This document shows, piece by piece, positions 1 through 6,408 of a stretch of 13,477 bases of DNA (positions are counted from its first letter, which is position 1; the number at the start of each line of letters is the position of its first letter). The notes below the pieces were generated by a model that worked only from the letters and a program-made list of their open reading frames with translations, had not been told where the DNA came from and made no database searches. Location of the stretch: NCBI GenBank assembly GCA_002919115.1, contig PKER01000387.1:1-13477 (forward strand), written 5' to 3'. The DNA is from a bacterium (lineage in GTDB: Bacteria > Actinomycetota > Thermoleophilia > Solirubrobacterales > 70-9). The position numbers and the translations under genes were made by a program.

Positions 1-708
1 GCGGCGCGGCGCGTGGTCGGCCAGCTCCGCGTCGCGCTCGACGGCTCGGACCGCCCGCCGGGCCTGATGATCGTGAGCGCCAACGCGCGGTCCGTCGCCG
101 AGCAGATCGGGGCCGGCGAGGCGCGCTTCGTCGAGTGGGTCCTGCTGCATGAGCAGACGCACGCCGTGCAGTTCGCCGCCGTTCCGTGGCTGCGCGGCCA
201 CCTCTCCGGGCTCCTGCGCGAGCTGATCGAGGCCGCCTCCGCCGACCTCGACCTTGGGCGGATCGCCGGGGGCCTCAAGCGGGCCCTGTTCAGCGACCCG
301 CGCGAGACGCTCGGCAAGGCGCTGCGCGGCGAGCTCACCCGCGCGCTCGCGGGCCCGCGCCAGGCCGAGCTGCTCGACCGCATCCAGGGCACGATGTCCG
401 TCCTCGAGGGCTACGCGGAGCACGTGATGGACGCGGCGACCGCCGCCGACGCCGAGCTCGCCGCCATGCGCGCGACCCTCGACGCCCGCCGTGCCCGCAC
501 GGGGCTCGGCGCCGCGATCGCCAGGGCGCTCGGCCTGGGCATGAAGCTCGAGCAGTACGAGCGCGGCAAGCGCTTCTGCGACGCGGTCGCCGAGCGCGCC
601 GGGATCGAGGGGCTGAACCGCGTCTGGGACGGGCCGGAGGCGCTGCCGACCCTGGCGGAGCTGGACGAGCCGGAGTCCTGGCTGGCGAGGGCGGGCGCCA
701 CCGCCTAG
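1..708 (+). CDS. Zinc-dependent metalloprotease-like protein (zincin_2 / DUF2342-like), 5'-truncated by the window edge
   Basis: The reading frame is open from base 1 and the first in-frame start (GTG at 13) has no ribosome binding site, so this is probably the C-terminal ~235 residues of a longer protein; family members are usually well over 300 residues. Numbering from the GTG at 13, the zincin motif HEQTH lies at residues 46-50 (bases 148-162), within LLHEQTHAVQF, followed by helices and a VLEGYAEHVMDA segment (about residue 131 on) that could supply the third zinc ligand (Glu). This pattern fits the actinobacterial 'zinc-dependent metalloprotease' family, some members of which are annotated as coenzyme F420 biosynthesis-associated. 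No substrate is established for that family, so the activity is inferred from the motif. It is followed by 239 bp without a gene. The family call is fairly sure; function is not. Confidence 0.75.
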   Translation, partial: AARRVVGQLRVALDGSDRPPGLMIVSANARSVAEQIGAGEARFVEWVLLHEQTHAVQFAAVPWLRGHLSGLLRELIEAASADLDLGRIAGGLKRALFSDPRETLGKALRGELTRALAGPRQAELLDRIQGTMSVLEGYAEHVMDAATAADAELAAMRATLDARRARTGLGAAIARALGLGMKLEQYERGKRFCDAVAERAGIEGLNRVWDGPEALPTLAELDEPESWLARAGATA

Positions 709-866
709 CCACCCACGCGATCGGCCTTTCTCGCCCACACGACAAGGGGCCTCAGTCGCGACCCGGCCGCCCGGCCCTTCCCCCTGCCCGCCGCCCCGAA
801 GCCGGTGCGCGCCGCCAGCGCTCGGCCACGGGCGCAGGCGCGCCCTGTAACCCCGCGCCCCGGGGC

Positions 867-895
867 TTGTAAGAACATGTGTTCGCTGCTAGAGT
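867..895 (+). promoter_or_regulatory. Sigma-A-like promoter for the basic coiled-coil gene
   Basis: A -35-like TTGTAA (867-872) and a -10-like TAGAGT (890-895) are separated by exactly 17 bp, in the only relatively AT-rich stretch of the 709-947 intergenic region. The coding start is at 948, giving a leader of about 45 nt. A LexA-like palindrome occupies the spacer. This is a match by eye to consensus, not a mapped transcription start. Confidence 0.55.
873..884 (+). promoter_or_regulatory. LexA/SOS-box-like palindrome in the promoter spacer
   Basis: The sequence GAAC-ATGT-GTTC fits the Gram-positive/actinobacterial SOS box GAACNNNNGTTC exactly. With one flanking base each side it matches 12 of 14 positions of the Bacillus-type consensus CGAACATATGTTCG. 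It lies between the putative -35 and -10 elements, where a bound repressor would block RNA polymerase. The match and position are seen directly; LexA binding is inferred. Confidence 0.55.
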
Positions 896-947
896 GAATA
901 TTGTTAGAAGTAAGGAACTTAAGCCAAGCCCTCCAAAGGAGTCCCAA

Positions 948-1445
948 ATGGCAGCCAACGCCTCCTCCTCCAAGCCCAAGGCGAAGACCACGACCACCAA
1001 GACCCGCGCGAAGACCGCGCAGGGCGCCACCAAGCGCGAGGAGCGCTCAGTCGACGTCGCCGTCGCCTACGTCCGTCAGGCCGCTGAGCGCGCCGTCGAC
1101 GTCCCGGTGGGCGTCGCCCTCGTCGCCGCCGACAACGTGAAGCCCTGGACCGACCCCGCCAAGCGCGAGCGCGAGCTCAAGGAGCTCCGCACCCAGCTCG
1201 AGCGCGAGCTGAACAAGTTCGAGCGCCGCGGCGGCCAGGCGCGCCGCAAGCTCTCCACCCGCGTGCGCAAGACCCGCAACCGGCTGGAGCGCAACCTGCG
1301 CCAGCGCCGCTCGCAGGCCGAGGCGCTCGTCGAGGGCAACCGCGCCCGCGTCGAGAAGGTCGTGCGCGAGAACCGCACCCGCGCGGAGCGCGCCGTCAAG
1401 GACGCGCAGGCCACGATCAGCGAGCGCATCGGCGCGCTGGTCTGA
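948..1445 (+). CDS. Small, highly basic coiled-coil protein with a Lys/Thr/Ala-rich N-terminal tail
   Basis: The protein is 165 residues. I chose ATG 948 because AAAGGAG (935-941) sits 6 nt upstream; an in-frame ATG at 879 would start inside the promoter. Residues 1-32 are a low-complexity Lys/Thr/Ser/Ala tail like those of histone-H1-like or HU-tail proteins. Residues 33-66 form a less charged, partly hydrophobic segment (AVDVPVGVALVAADNV). Residues 70-160 are predicted to be a long charged helix with many Arg and Glu. Within it, residues 125-157 read as three 11-residue units, each beginning with Glu (EALVEGNRARV, EKVVRENRTRA, ERAVKDAQATI). There is no signal peptide. The overall look is like heparin-binding-haemagglutinin, phasin or nucleoid-associated coiled-coil proteins, but I cannot assign a family. 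A LexA-like box in its promoter suggests induction by DNA damage. Coding is confident; function unknown. Confidence 0.8.
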   Translation: MAANASSSKPKAKTTTTKTRAKTAQGATKREERSVDVAVAYVRQAAERAVDVPVGVALVAADNVKPWTDPAKRERELKELRTQLERELNKFERRGGQARRKLSTRVRKTRNRLERNLRQRRSQAEALVEGNRARVEKVVRENRTRAERAVKDAQATISERIGALV

Positions 1446-1453
1446 GGCTTAGC

Positions 1454-1480
1454 CCGAGCCGCGCTGAGGGAGCGGCTCGG
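1454..1480. repeat. Perfect 9-bp inverted repeat downstream of the coiled-coil gene
   Basis: CCGAGCCGC (1454-1462) and GCGGCTCGG (1472-1480) are perfect complements around a 9-nt loop, starting 9 bp after the stop codon. No T-tract follows, so it is either a 3'-end stabilising hairpin or a weak terminator. A separate 10-bp palindrome, ACTCGCGAGT, lies at 1498-1507. Confidence 0.5.
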
Positions 1481-1533
1481 AGAGACTGCTCGCCAAGACT
1501 CGCGAGTAGACCGAAAACCCTCTCCTCCCCGGC

Positions 1534-1560
1534 AGACGGGCCTCCCCCCGAGGCCCGTTT
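1534..1560 (+). terminator. Hairpin between convergent genes, probable terminator
   Basis: ACGGGCCT (1536-1543) pairs perfectly with AGGCCCGT (1551-1558) around a C-rich 7-nt loop. The stem can extend by a G-U and an A-U pair to 1534/1560. On the + strand it is followed by a short T-rich run (TTTGTCTT), fitting the end of the coiled-coil transcript. It may also serve the convergent lipoprotein gene, whose stop codon is only 30 bp away, but that side has no T-run. Confidence 0.55.
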
Positions 1561-1589
1561 GTCTTCGCGGGAAAACGTCCGCCCGTCGG

Positions 1590-2123
1590 CTACATGCAGA
1601 GCTCGGACGAGAAGTTGCGCTGGCCCCGGCCCTTCTGGCAGCGGTACTCGGTGTTCGCCTGCACGACCTTGATCCGGTCGCCGTTCGCGCTCGCGAACTG
1701 CAGGGTCCAGCGCTGCGCGGCGATCGAGTCGTCCTCGAGGCCCTCGGCGACGATCGTGGCGGTCGCGTCGGGTGTGCCCTCCGGGGCCACGTTCACGGTG
1801 ACCTCCGGCCCGTTCTCGACGATGCCCGCGGCGAACACGTAGGCCGCGTCGCACGGCGATGTGCTGATCGGCGGCTCGGCGCTCTTCAGGTAGCTGTTGA
1901 AGCCGCTGACGTCGATCTCGCCCGTGGTCGGGTCGACGGGGGCGAAGCCGTCCCAGCCGGAGATCCCGGGATGCTGGGCCGAGCAGGTGCGCTTCACCGT
2001 CGGCTCCTGCGTCTCCTCCTCGGCGTCGTCTCCGCAGCCGACCAGGACGAGCGTGGCGATCAGGGCAAGCGCGGCGGCGGCGCTGCGGGCGCCGTGGCCG
2101 AAGGGCGGGTGGCGTCTGGGCAT
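1590..2123 (-). CDS. Putative lipoprotein of unknown function
   Basis: The 177-residue product starts with an Arg/His-containing n-region, a hydrophobic stretch (about residues 15-28) and a lipobox, LVGC, with Cys30 as the likely lipidated residue. It would then be anchored to the outer face of the membrane. After Cys30 comes an acidic linker (GDDAEEETQEPT) and a ~135-residue extracellular domain with four further cysteines (Cys47, one in TSPCDAAY, one in YRCQKG, and the penultimate residue), which could form two disulfides. ATG 2123 is the only start giving an intact signal peptide; no Shine-Dalgarno precedes it, so the message may be leaderless. It is divergent from mrp across 57 bp. I do not recognise the extracellular domain. 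Lipoprotein status is confident, function unknown. Confidence 0.8.
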   Translation of the reverse strand: MPRRHPPFGHGARSAAAALALIATLVLVGCGDDAEEETQEPTVKRTCSAQHPGISGWDGFAPVDPTTGEIDVSGFNSYLKSAEPPISTSPCDAAYVFAAGIVENGPEVTVNVAPEGTPDATATIVAEGLEDDSIAAQRWTLQFASANGDRIKVVQANTEYRCQKGRGQRNFSSELCM

Positions 2124-2180
2124 GGCAGGAGGATCGCAGCTTCGGCGGCGGTGGAACGGCGTTTGACACAATGGATCGCG

Positions 2181-3341
2181 ATGACTCTTCCCACGCAGGA
2201 GCAGGTCACCGAGAAGTTGCGCGCGGTGATCGACCCCGAGTTGCGGCGCAACATCGTCGAGCTGGGCATGGTCCGCGCGATCGACATCGCCGAGGACGGC
2301 CGTGTCGGCGTGATCGTTTCGCTGACCACCCCGGGGTGCCCGATCCGCTCGCACTTCCAGAAGGCCGTGGTCGAGAACGTGAGCCAGCTCGAGGGCGTCA
2401 CGTCCGTCGCCGTCGAGTTCGACGTGCTCTCCGACGAGGAGCGCAGCCGCCTGCAGCAGACGCTGGGCCGCAACCGGCTCCCGGAGGGCGCGCTCGCCCA
2501 GGTCAAGAACGTGATCTGCGTCGCGTCCGGCAAGGGCGGCGTCGGCAAGTCCACGATGACGGCCAACCTGGCCGCGGCGCTCGCCGCCGAGGGCGCCTCC
2601 GCCGGCGCGCTCGACGCCGACGTCTACGGCTACTCGATCCCGCGCATGCTGGGCGTCGAGGGCCGGCCCGACGTCAACGCGCAGCGGAAGATCATCCCGC
2701 TCGAGGGCCCGGCCGGCGTGAAGGTGATGTCGATCGGCTTCTTCATCGAGCCCAACGCCGCCGTCGTCTGGCGCGGCCCGATGCTCCACAAGGCCATCCA
2801 GCAGTTCCTCGAGGACGTCGACTGGGGCGAGCTCGACTACCTGCTGATCGACCTGCCGCCCGGCACCGGCGACGTGTCGATGACGCTCGCCCAGCTCTTG
2901 CCGCAGGCGAAGTTCGCGATCGTCACCACGCCGCAGCCCGCCGCGCAGACGGTGGCGCGCCGCGCTGCCGAGATGGCCAACAAGGTCGACCTCGAGGTGC
3001 TCGGCGTCATCGAGAACATGTCGGGCTTCACCACTCCCGACGGCCAGCGCTTCACGATCTTCGGCGAGGGTGGCGGCCAGCTGCTCGCGGACGAGCTCGA
3101 CGTGCCGCTGCTCGGCAAGGTCCCGCTCTCCGAGGACCTGCGCAGCCACGCCGACAACGGCAACCCGCTCGTCCTCGAGAACCCGAACGACCCCGCCTCG
3201 GTCGCGATCAGGCAGGCGGCACGCGGCATCCTCGCCGCCACGCCGCAGGCGCTGCCGGTCGTGCAGCCCGCACCGGCGCCCATCGCCGCCGGCAACGGCA
3301 ACGGCTCGGTCAGCGGGACCGAGCTGCCGGTCATCCAGTAG
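2181..3341 (+). CDS. mrp: Mrp/ApbC-family Fe-S cluster carrier P-loop ATPase with N-terminal MIP18 (DUF59) domain
   Basis: A 386-residue protein. Residues 1-85 are a MIP18/DUF59 domain with the DPEL motif (residues 18-21), IVELGMV, and conserved Cys53 in TTPGCPI. Residues ~108-355 are the MinD/Mrp ATPase: deviant Walker A GKGGVGKST (117-125), the DADVYGYSIPRMLG switch region, and LLIDLPPGTGD. Family members bind and transfer Fe-S clusters to apoproteins in the cytoplasm, using ATP. The CxxC found in E. coli ApbC after the ENMS motif is absent (ENMSGFTTPDGQRF). A ~35-residue Ala/Pro/Gly-rich tail ends the protein. ATG 2181 was chosen because the family N-terminus begins there; there is no clear Shine-Dalgarno, and CACAAT at 2167-2172 could be the -10 of a leaderless message. 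A ferredoxin gene is convergent downstream. Confidence 0.93.
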   Translation: MTLPTQEQVTEKLRAVIDPELRRNIVELGMVRAIDIAEDGRVGVIVSLTTPGCPIRSHFQKAVVENVSQLEGVTSVAVEFDVLSDEERSRLQQTLGRNRLPEGALAQVKNVICVASGKGGVGKSTMTANLAAALAAEGASAGALDADVYGYSIPRMLGVEGRPDVNAQRKIIPLEGPAGVKVMSIGFFIEPNAAVVWRGPMLHKAIQQFLEDVDWGELDYLLIDLPPGTGDVSMTLAQLLPQAKFAIVTTPQPAAQTVARRAAEMANKVDLEVLGVIENMSGFTTPDGQRFTIFGEGGGQLLADELDVPLLGKVPLSEDLRSHADNGNPLVLENPNDPASVAIRQAARGILAATPQALPVVQPAPAPIAAGNGNGSVSGTELPVIQ

Positions 3342-3355
3342 GCCGCCCCGCGACT

Positions 3356-3394
3356 TTCAGCCCACGTCGTCGAAAAACGACGACTACGGCTGAA
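3356..3394. repeat. Hairpin repeat copy 1 (AAAAA loop), possible bidirectional terminator
   Basis: Outer arms TTCAGCC (3356-3362) and GGCTGAA (3388-3394) are perfect complements, as are inner arms GTCGTCG (3366-3372) and CGACGAC (3378-3384), around an AAAAA loop. A 3x3 mismatch separates inner and outer stems. It lies 14 bp after the mrp stop codon. On the - strand the loop reads TTTTT, but neither strand has a T-tract after the stem. It shares its ends and loop with copy 2. Confidence 0.7.
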
Positions 3395-3416
3395 CGTGCC
3401 GTTGGGGCCTGGCCGT

Positions 3417-3457
3417 GTTCAGCCCTGGTGTTCGAAAAACGACGACCAGGGCTGAAC
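3417..3457. repeat. Hairpin repeat copy 2 (AAAAA loop), possible bidirectional terminator
   Basis: Arms GTTCAGCCCTGGT (3417-3429) and ACCAGGGCTGAAC (3445-3457) are perfect 13-bp complements. The inner GTTCG / CGACG pair at three of five positions around an AAAAA loop. TTCAGCCC, TCGAAAAACGACGA and GGCTGAACGT each recur exactly 62 bp after their position in copy 1, while the middle of the stem differs. It ends 10 bp from the ferredoxin stop codon. A role in ending mrp and ferredoxin transcripts is inferred from position. Confidence 0.7.
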
Positions 3458-3467
3458 GTCGGGCGGG

Positions 3468-3725
3468 CTACTGGAAGTACTGGGCGTTGATCTCCGCGTA
3501 GTGCGCCCACTCGGCGGGGAGCTGGTCCTCCGCGAAGCAGGCGTCCACCGGGCAGGCCTCGACGCAGGCGTCGCAGTCGATGCACTCGTCCGGGTCGATG
3601 TAGAGCTGCTCCACCGAGTCGTAGTCAGGCTCGTCAGGCGTCGGGTGGATGCAGTCGACCGGACAGACCTCGACGCACGAGTTGTCCTTCTGGCCGATGC
3701 ACGGTTCGGCGATGACGTAGGCCAC
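3468..3725 (-). CDS. 7Fe ferredoxin ([3Fe-4S][4Fe-4S])
   Basis: An 85-residue acidic electron carrier. Cysteines 9, 17 and 21 (C-x7-C-x3-CP, followed by Cys25) and 48, 51, 54 and 58 (CIDCDACVEACP) reproduce the pattern of seven-iron ferredoxins. By analogy with Azotobacter ferredoxin I, Cys9/17/58 would hold the [3Fe-4S] cluster and Cys21/48/51/54 the [4Fe-4S] cluster. The C-terminus has the aromatic, acidic AEWAHYAEINAQYFQ tail seen in actinobacterial FdxA-type proteins. The start is GTG at 3725, with a purine-rich GAAGGGAA about 8 nt upstream. Such ferredoxins are soluble and serve oxidoreductases or P450s; no partner gene is next to it. It faces mrp, an Fe-S carrier gene, across the hairpin pair and is divergent from the SDR gene. 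Confidence 0.93.
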   Translation of the reverse strand: MAYVIAEPCIGQKDNSCVEVCPVDCIHPTPDEPDYDSVEQLYIDPDECIDCDACVEACPVDACFAEDQLPAEWAHYAEINAQYFQ

Positions 3726-3794
3726 GGTCTGGTTCCCTTCGAAGTTCAGTTGGTCGGTGAACGCCGCGACGCCTGGGTGGCCCGCGGCGCGCGC

Positions 3795-3800
3795 ATTCTA
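3795..3800 (-). promoter_or_regulatory. Candidate -10 element for the ferredoxin gene
   Basis: Read on the - strand, 3800-3795 is TAGAAT, five of six matches to the sigma-A -10 consensus in an otherwise very GC-rich region. It lies 70 bp upstream of the ferredoxin GTG. No convincing -35 is present at 16-18 bp spacing, so this is tentative. Confidence 0.35.
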
Positions 3801-3850
3801 TGTGCCGGGCCGTCCGCTTCGCCGCCCAGGACCAATAACCTCCCCCCACG

Positions 3851-4738
3851 GTGATCCTGCTCACGGGCGCAACCGGGACGGTGGGGCGGGCCCTGCTGCC
3901 GATGCTGCTCGAATCGGGCGCCGAGGTGCGCGCGCTCGTGCGGGACCCGCGGCGGCTCGGGCGCAACCGCGTCGAGGTCCGCATCGCCCTCGGCGACCTG
4001 GGCGAGATGCGCGACCCGCTGATCCGGCGCCAGGCCCTGCGCGGCGTGGACACCGTGATCCACCTAGCGGCCGCCATCCGCGACCAGCCGACCGGCCGCG
4101 TCGAGGAGCTCAACGGCCTCGCCACCGCGCGCCTTTTGCGCGCCGCGGAGGCCGCGGGGGTCGAGCGCTTCGTCTTCTTCTCCGCGCTGGGCGCCACGGA
4201 GTTCCAGCGCACGCGCTTCTTCCGCGCCAAGGCCGCCGCCGAGCGCGCCGTCGCCCGCTCGCCGCTGCAGACGACGATCTTCGCCCCCTCGATCGTCTAC
4301 GACCGCGACGACCCCTGGGTCCGCCTCACCCGCCGCCTCGCGCTGCTGCCGGTGCTGCCGATCTCCGGAAAGGGCCAGGCCGCCTACCAGCCGATCTGGG
4401 CTCAGGACGTCGCCCGGTGCGTGATGGCCGATCTGGGGCGCACCGACGGCGAGCCGCGCCGCTACGAGCTCGCCGGCCCGGAGACGCTCACCTACGAGCA
4501 GATGGCCCGGCTCGTCGCCAAGGCGGCCGGCACGCCGCGACCCATCGTGCACGTCCCGCTGAACGTGGTGCGGCTCGGGTTGCGGGCGCTGCGGCGCGTC
4601 ATGGGCAACGCGGCCTTCGCGACCTGGGAGGAGGCCGAGCTGCTCGAGGTGCCGATGGTCTCGGCGCGCGGCACGGCCGACGCCGAAGCATTGGGCGTCC
4701 AGCCGCGCGCGATGGCCGAGGTGCTCGGCGGGGCCTGA
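3851..4738 (+). CDS. Atypical short-chain dehydrogenase / NDUFA9-like NAD(P)-binding protein
   Basis: A 295-residue Rossmann-fold protein. The N-terminal LLTGATGTVGRALLP carries the GxxGxxG dinucleotide motif (residues 6-12), followed by ALVRDPRR after the second strand and VIHLAAA at residues 69-75. Ser111 lies in FFSALGA. The classical catalytic YxxxK reads FFRAK, with Phe123 in place of Tyr and Lys127 kept, as in 'atypical' SDR families related to NDUFA9, NmrA and isoflavone reductase. Such proteins bind NAD(P)H and may reduce, isomerise or only sense redox state; the substrate is unknown. The GTG at 3851 is the only start that keeps the first strand intact; no Shine-Dalgarno precedes it. 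It is single-gene and divergent from the ferredoxin. The fold is confident, the function is not. Confidence 0.85.
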   Translation: MILLTGATGTVGRALLPMLLESGAEVRALVRDPRRLGRNRVEVRIALGDLGEMRDPLIRRQALRGVDTVIHLAAAIRDQPTGRVEELNGLATARLLRAAEAAGVERFVFFSALGATEFQRTRFFRAKAAAERAVARSPLQTTIFAPSIVYDRDDPWVRLTRRLALLPVLPISGKGQAAYQPIWAQDVARCVMADLGRTDGEPRRYELAGPETLTYEQMARLVAKAAGTPRPIVHVPLNVVRLGLRALRRVMGNAAFATWEEAELLEVPMVSARGTADAEALGVQPRAMAEVLGGA

Positions 4739-4766
4739 CCCGGCCGCGCCCGCGGCCTGAAAGACA

Positions 4767-4792
4767 GAGGGCCCGGGAGGTCCCGGGCCCTC
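4767..4792. terminator. Strong GC hairpin between convergent genes
   Basis: GAGGGCCCGGGA (4767-4778) and TCCCGGGCCCTC (4781-4792) are perfect 12-nt complements with a very tight loop. It lies between the convergent SDR gene (ends 4738) and the DUF11 gene (ends 4820). No T-tract follows on either side, so a bidirectional terminator role rests on stem strength and position. Confidence 0.6.
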
Positions 4793-4819
4793 GTCCTCAG
4801 GTTCGGCTCGAACCGACCG

Positions 4820-6388
4820 CTAGCAGCGACAGCCGGGGCTCACCACGGTGACCGCAGCGGTCGCCGCGGCGGCGTTCGCGGCCGCCCCATTGACGGTCGC
4901 GGTGTTGACCAGCCGGCCGGAGAAGACGCCCGTGATCCGCGCCGTGACGCGGAACTTCACGGACTTACCCGCCGCGATGGTCGCGACTCGCCAGCAGGCC
5001 TTCGAGGCCGAGCGCTTCTTCGCACCCGGGGCCTTCACGAACTTGAGGCCGTTCGGGAGCTGGTCGCAGACGCGCACCTTCTTGGCGTCGCCCTTGCCCT
5101 TGTTGCGGACGGTGATCGTGTAGTTGAGCTTCTCGCCCGGGTAGGCGCGGGCGCGGTCAACGGCCTTTGCGATCGTGAGCTTCGCCGGCAGCGCCCGCAC
5201 GGCCGCCTGGCCGGGCAGCTCGATGCCGCGGTGCTTGGCGATGTTGGCCCGGCCGTTGGTGTGCTTGCCGGGCTTCAGGACCTTCACGTCGAGCGAGACC
5301 TGGCACGACACCATGCCCGCGTTGAGGTCGCCCTGCACGCGGATGTTGCGCTTGCGCGCGTTGACCGCTGCGTTCGGGCAGTCGGTCGCGACGTTCGCCT
5401 GCTTCGCGACGCGCAGCGTCTTGGGGAGCTTGTCGGTGAAGCTCCAGCCCGGCTTGCCCGCGAGCTCCGACGTGTTCGTGATCGTGAACGTCAGGCGCGT
5501 GATGCCGCCCACGGACGTGCGGTTCGGCTTGAACGCCTTGTCGAGCTGCGGCGTGCCGTCGAGCAGCCGCAGGTTGTCGACGGCGTAGTCGTTGCCGGTG
5601 AAGTCGCCCTGGTTGTTGGTCACCTTGAAGCGCACGTTCGCGGCGTTGATCAGGGCTGCGCTGTTGGCCGCGAACCGGCCGTAGCGCATCTCGGCGTTGA
5701 GCGCCGTGCCGCGCGGATCGGTGCAGGGATCGACCGCGCCGGTCTCCACCGGGATGTCGGTGCCCGCATCGATCAGGAAGAACCGCAGCGCCGGGTGGGC
5801 GACGTCGCAGCTCGTGACCCCGATGTCGATCGAGCCCGTCAGGAACCGGTGCTGGGCCTCGAGCGGGATGTCCTTCTCGGTACGGATCGTCGGATCCGGG
5901 GTGGTAGGCACCGGATTGCTCGAAGTCCACTGCGCCAGCACGTGGTTGAAGGCCGCACCGGACGCCGGCGGCTCGAAGTTGCCCAGGGCCTGGGCCAGAA
6001 CCTGGAGCTCGCTCCACGGGGTGGCTCCGCAGGAGCCGCCCGGGACAGGCGTGTTCGCGGAAAGGATCACGCCGTTGCACTGGCCCAGATCGATCCAGAT
6101 CCCCTGGGCGAAGTAGGTCATCGCCAGCGGCGCAGGCCCGGTGTAGGCGTTAAGCAGCTCATGCTGTCCGGCCACCACCGGAGGCCCCGGATCCGGCGGA
6201 TTCTGGACGTTCTCGAAGCGCTCAACGAACACGACCTTCGGATCGTCGGGCACCCCGGGGTGACCAGGATCCGCGCTCGCCACGCTCGGCAGCAGCGCCA
6301 TGCAAACAGCGACGAAGATCGCCGGAACTGGGCTGGTCCACACGTAGCGGAGCCACCACGCAGCGCGGCGGGTACGCGCGTATGTCAC
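4820..6388 (-). CDS. Secreted surface protein with an unrecognised N-terminal domain and two DUF11-type repeats
   Basis: A 522-residue exported protein. The GTG at 6388 was chosen because AAGGAG (6397-6402 on the - strand) sits 8 nt upstream; the frame runs open further but without a signal. Residues 1-39 are a signal peptide (RTRRAAWWLRYVW n-region, hydrophobic core, cleavage after ASA at 39). Residues ~50-280 form a domain I do not recognise, with several Cys and a VDNLRLLDG end that resembles the close of secreted beta-sandwich domains. Residues ~282-395 and ~403-515 are two DUF11-like beta-sandwich repeats, each opening with a Lys/Ala-rich strand (LDKAFKPNRTSVGG; LTIAKAVDRARAYPGEKLNYTITVRN). 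The first repeat resembles a sub-type with a paired Cys (TDCPNA, VSCQVS). The protein ends PGCRC. There is no C-terminal anchor or sorting motif. An adhesive or envelope role is inferred from the domains. Confidence 0.8.
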   Translation of the reverse strand: MTYARTRRAAWWLRYVWTSPVPAIFVAVCMALLPSVASADPGHPGVPDDPKVVFVERFENVQNPPDPGPPVVAGQHELLNAYTGPAPLAMTYFAQGIWIDLGQCNGVILSANTPVPGGSCGATPWSELQVLAQALGNFEPPASGAAFNHVLAQWTSSNPVPTTPDPTIRTEKDIPLEAQHRFLTGSIDIGVTSCDVAHPALRFFLIDAGTDIPVETGAVDPCTDPRGTALNAEMRYGRFAANSAALINAANVRFKVTNNQGDFTGNDYAVDNLRLLDGTPQLDKAFKPNRTSVGGITRLTFTITNTSELAGKPGWSFTDKLPKTLRVAKQANVATDCPNAAVNARKRNIRVQGDLNAGMVSCQVSLDVKVLKPGKHTNGRANIAKHRGIELPGQAAVRALPAKLTIAKAVDRARAYPGEKLNYTITVRNKGKGDAKKVRVCDQLPNGLKFVKAPGAKKRSASKACWRVATIAAGKSVKFRVTARITGVFSGRLVNTATVNGAAANAAAATAAVTVVSPGCRC

Positions 6389-6408
6389 GTATAGATCTCC
6401 TTTTTCGC

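Noticed and set aside
879..947. An N-terminal extension of the coiled-coil gene from ATG 879
   Set aside because: That ATG lies inside the predicted promoter and LexA-like box, has no ribosome site, and ATG 948 has an ideal AAAGGAG 6 nt upstream.
2163..2168. TTGACA, a perfect -35 hexamer just before mrp
   Set aside because: The matching -10 would fall inside the coding sequence (around 2186-2191, no similarity to TATAAT), so it probably does not act as a -35 for mrp.
1590..3149. A 519-codon open frame on the - strand covering the lipoprotein gene and most of mrp's antisense
   Set aside because: The part above 2123 is antisense to a well-defined mrp gene; long open antisense frames are expected at this GC content.
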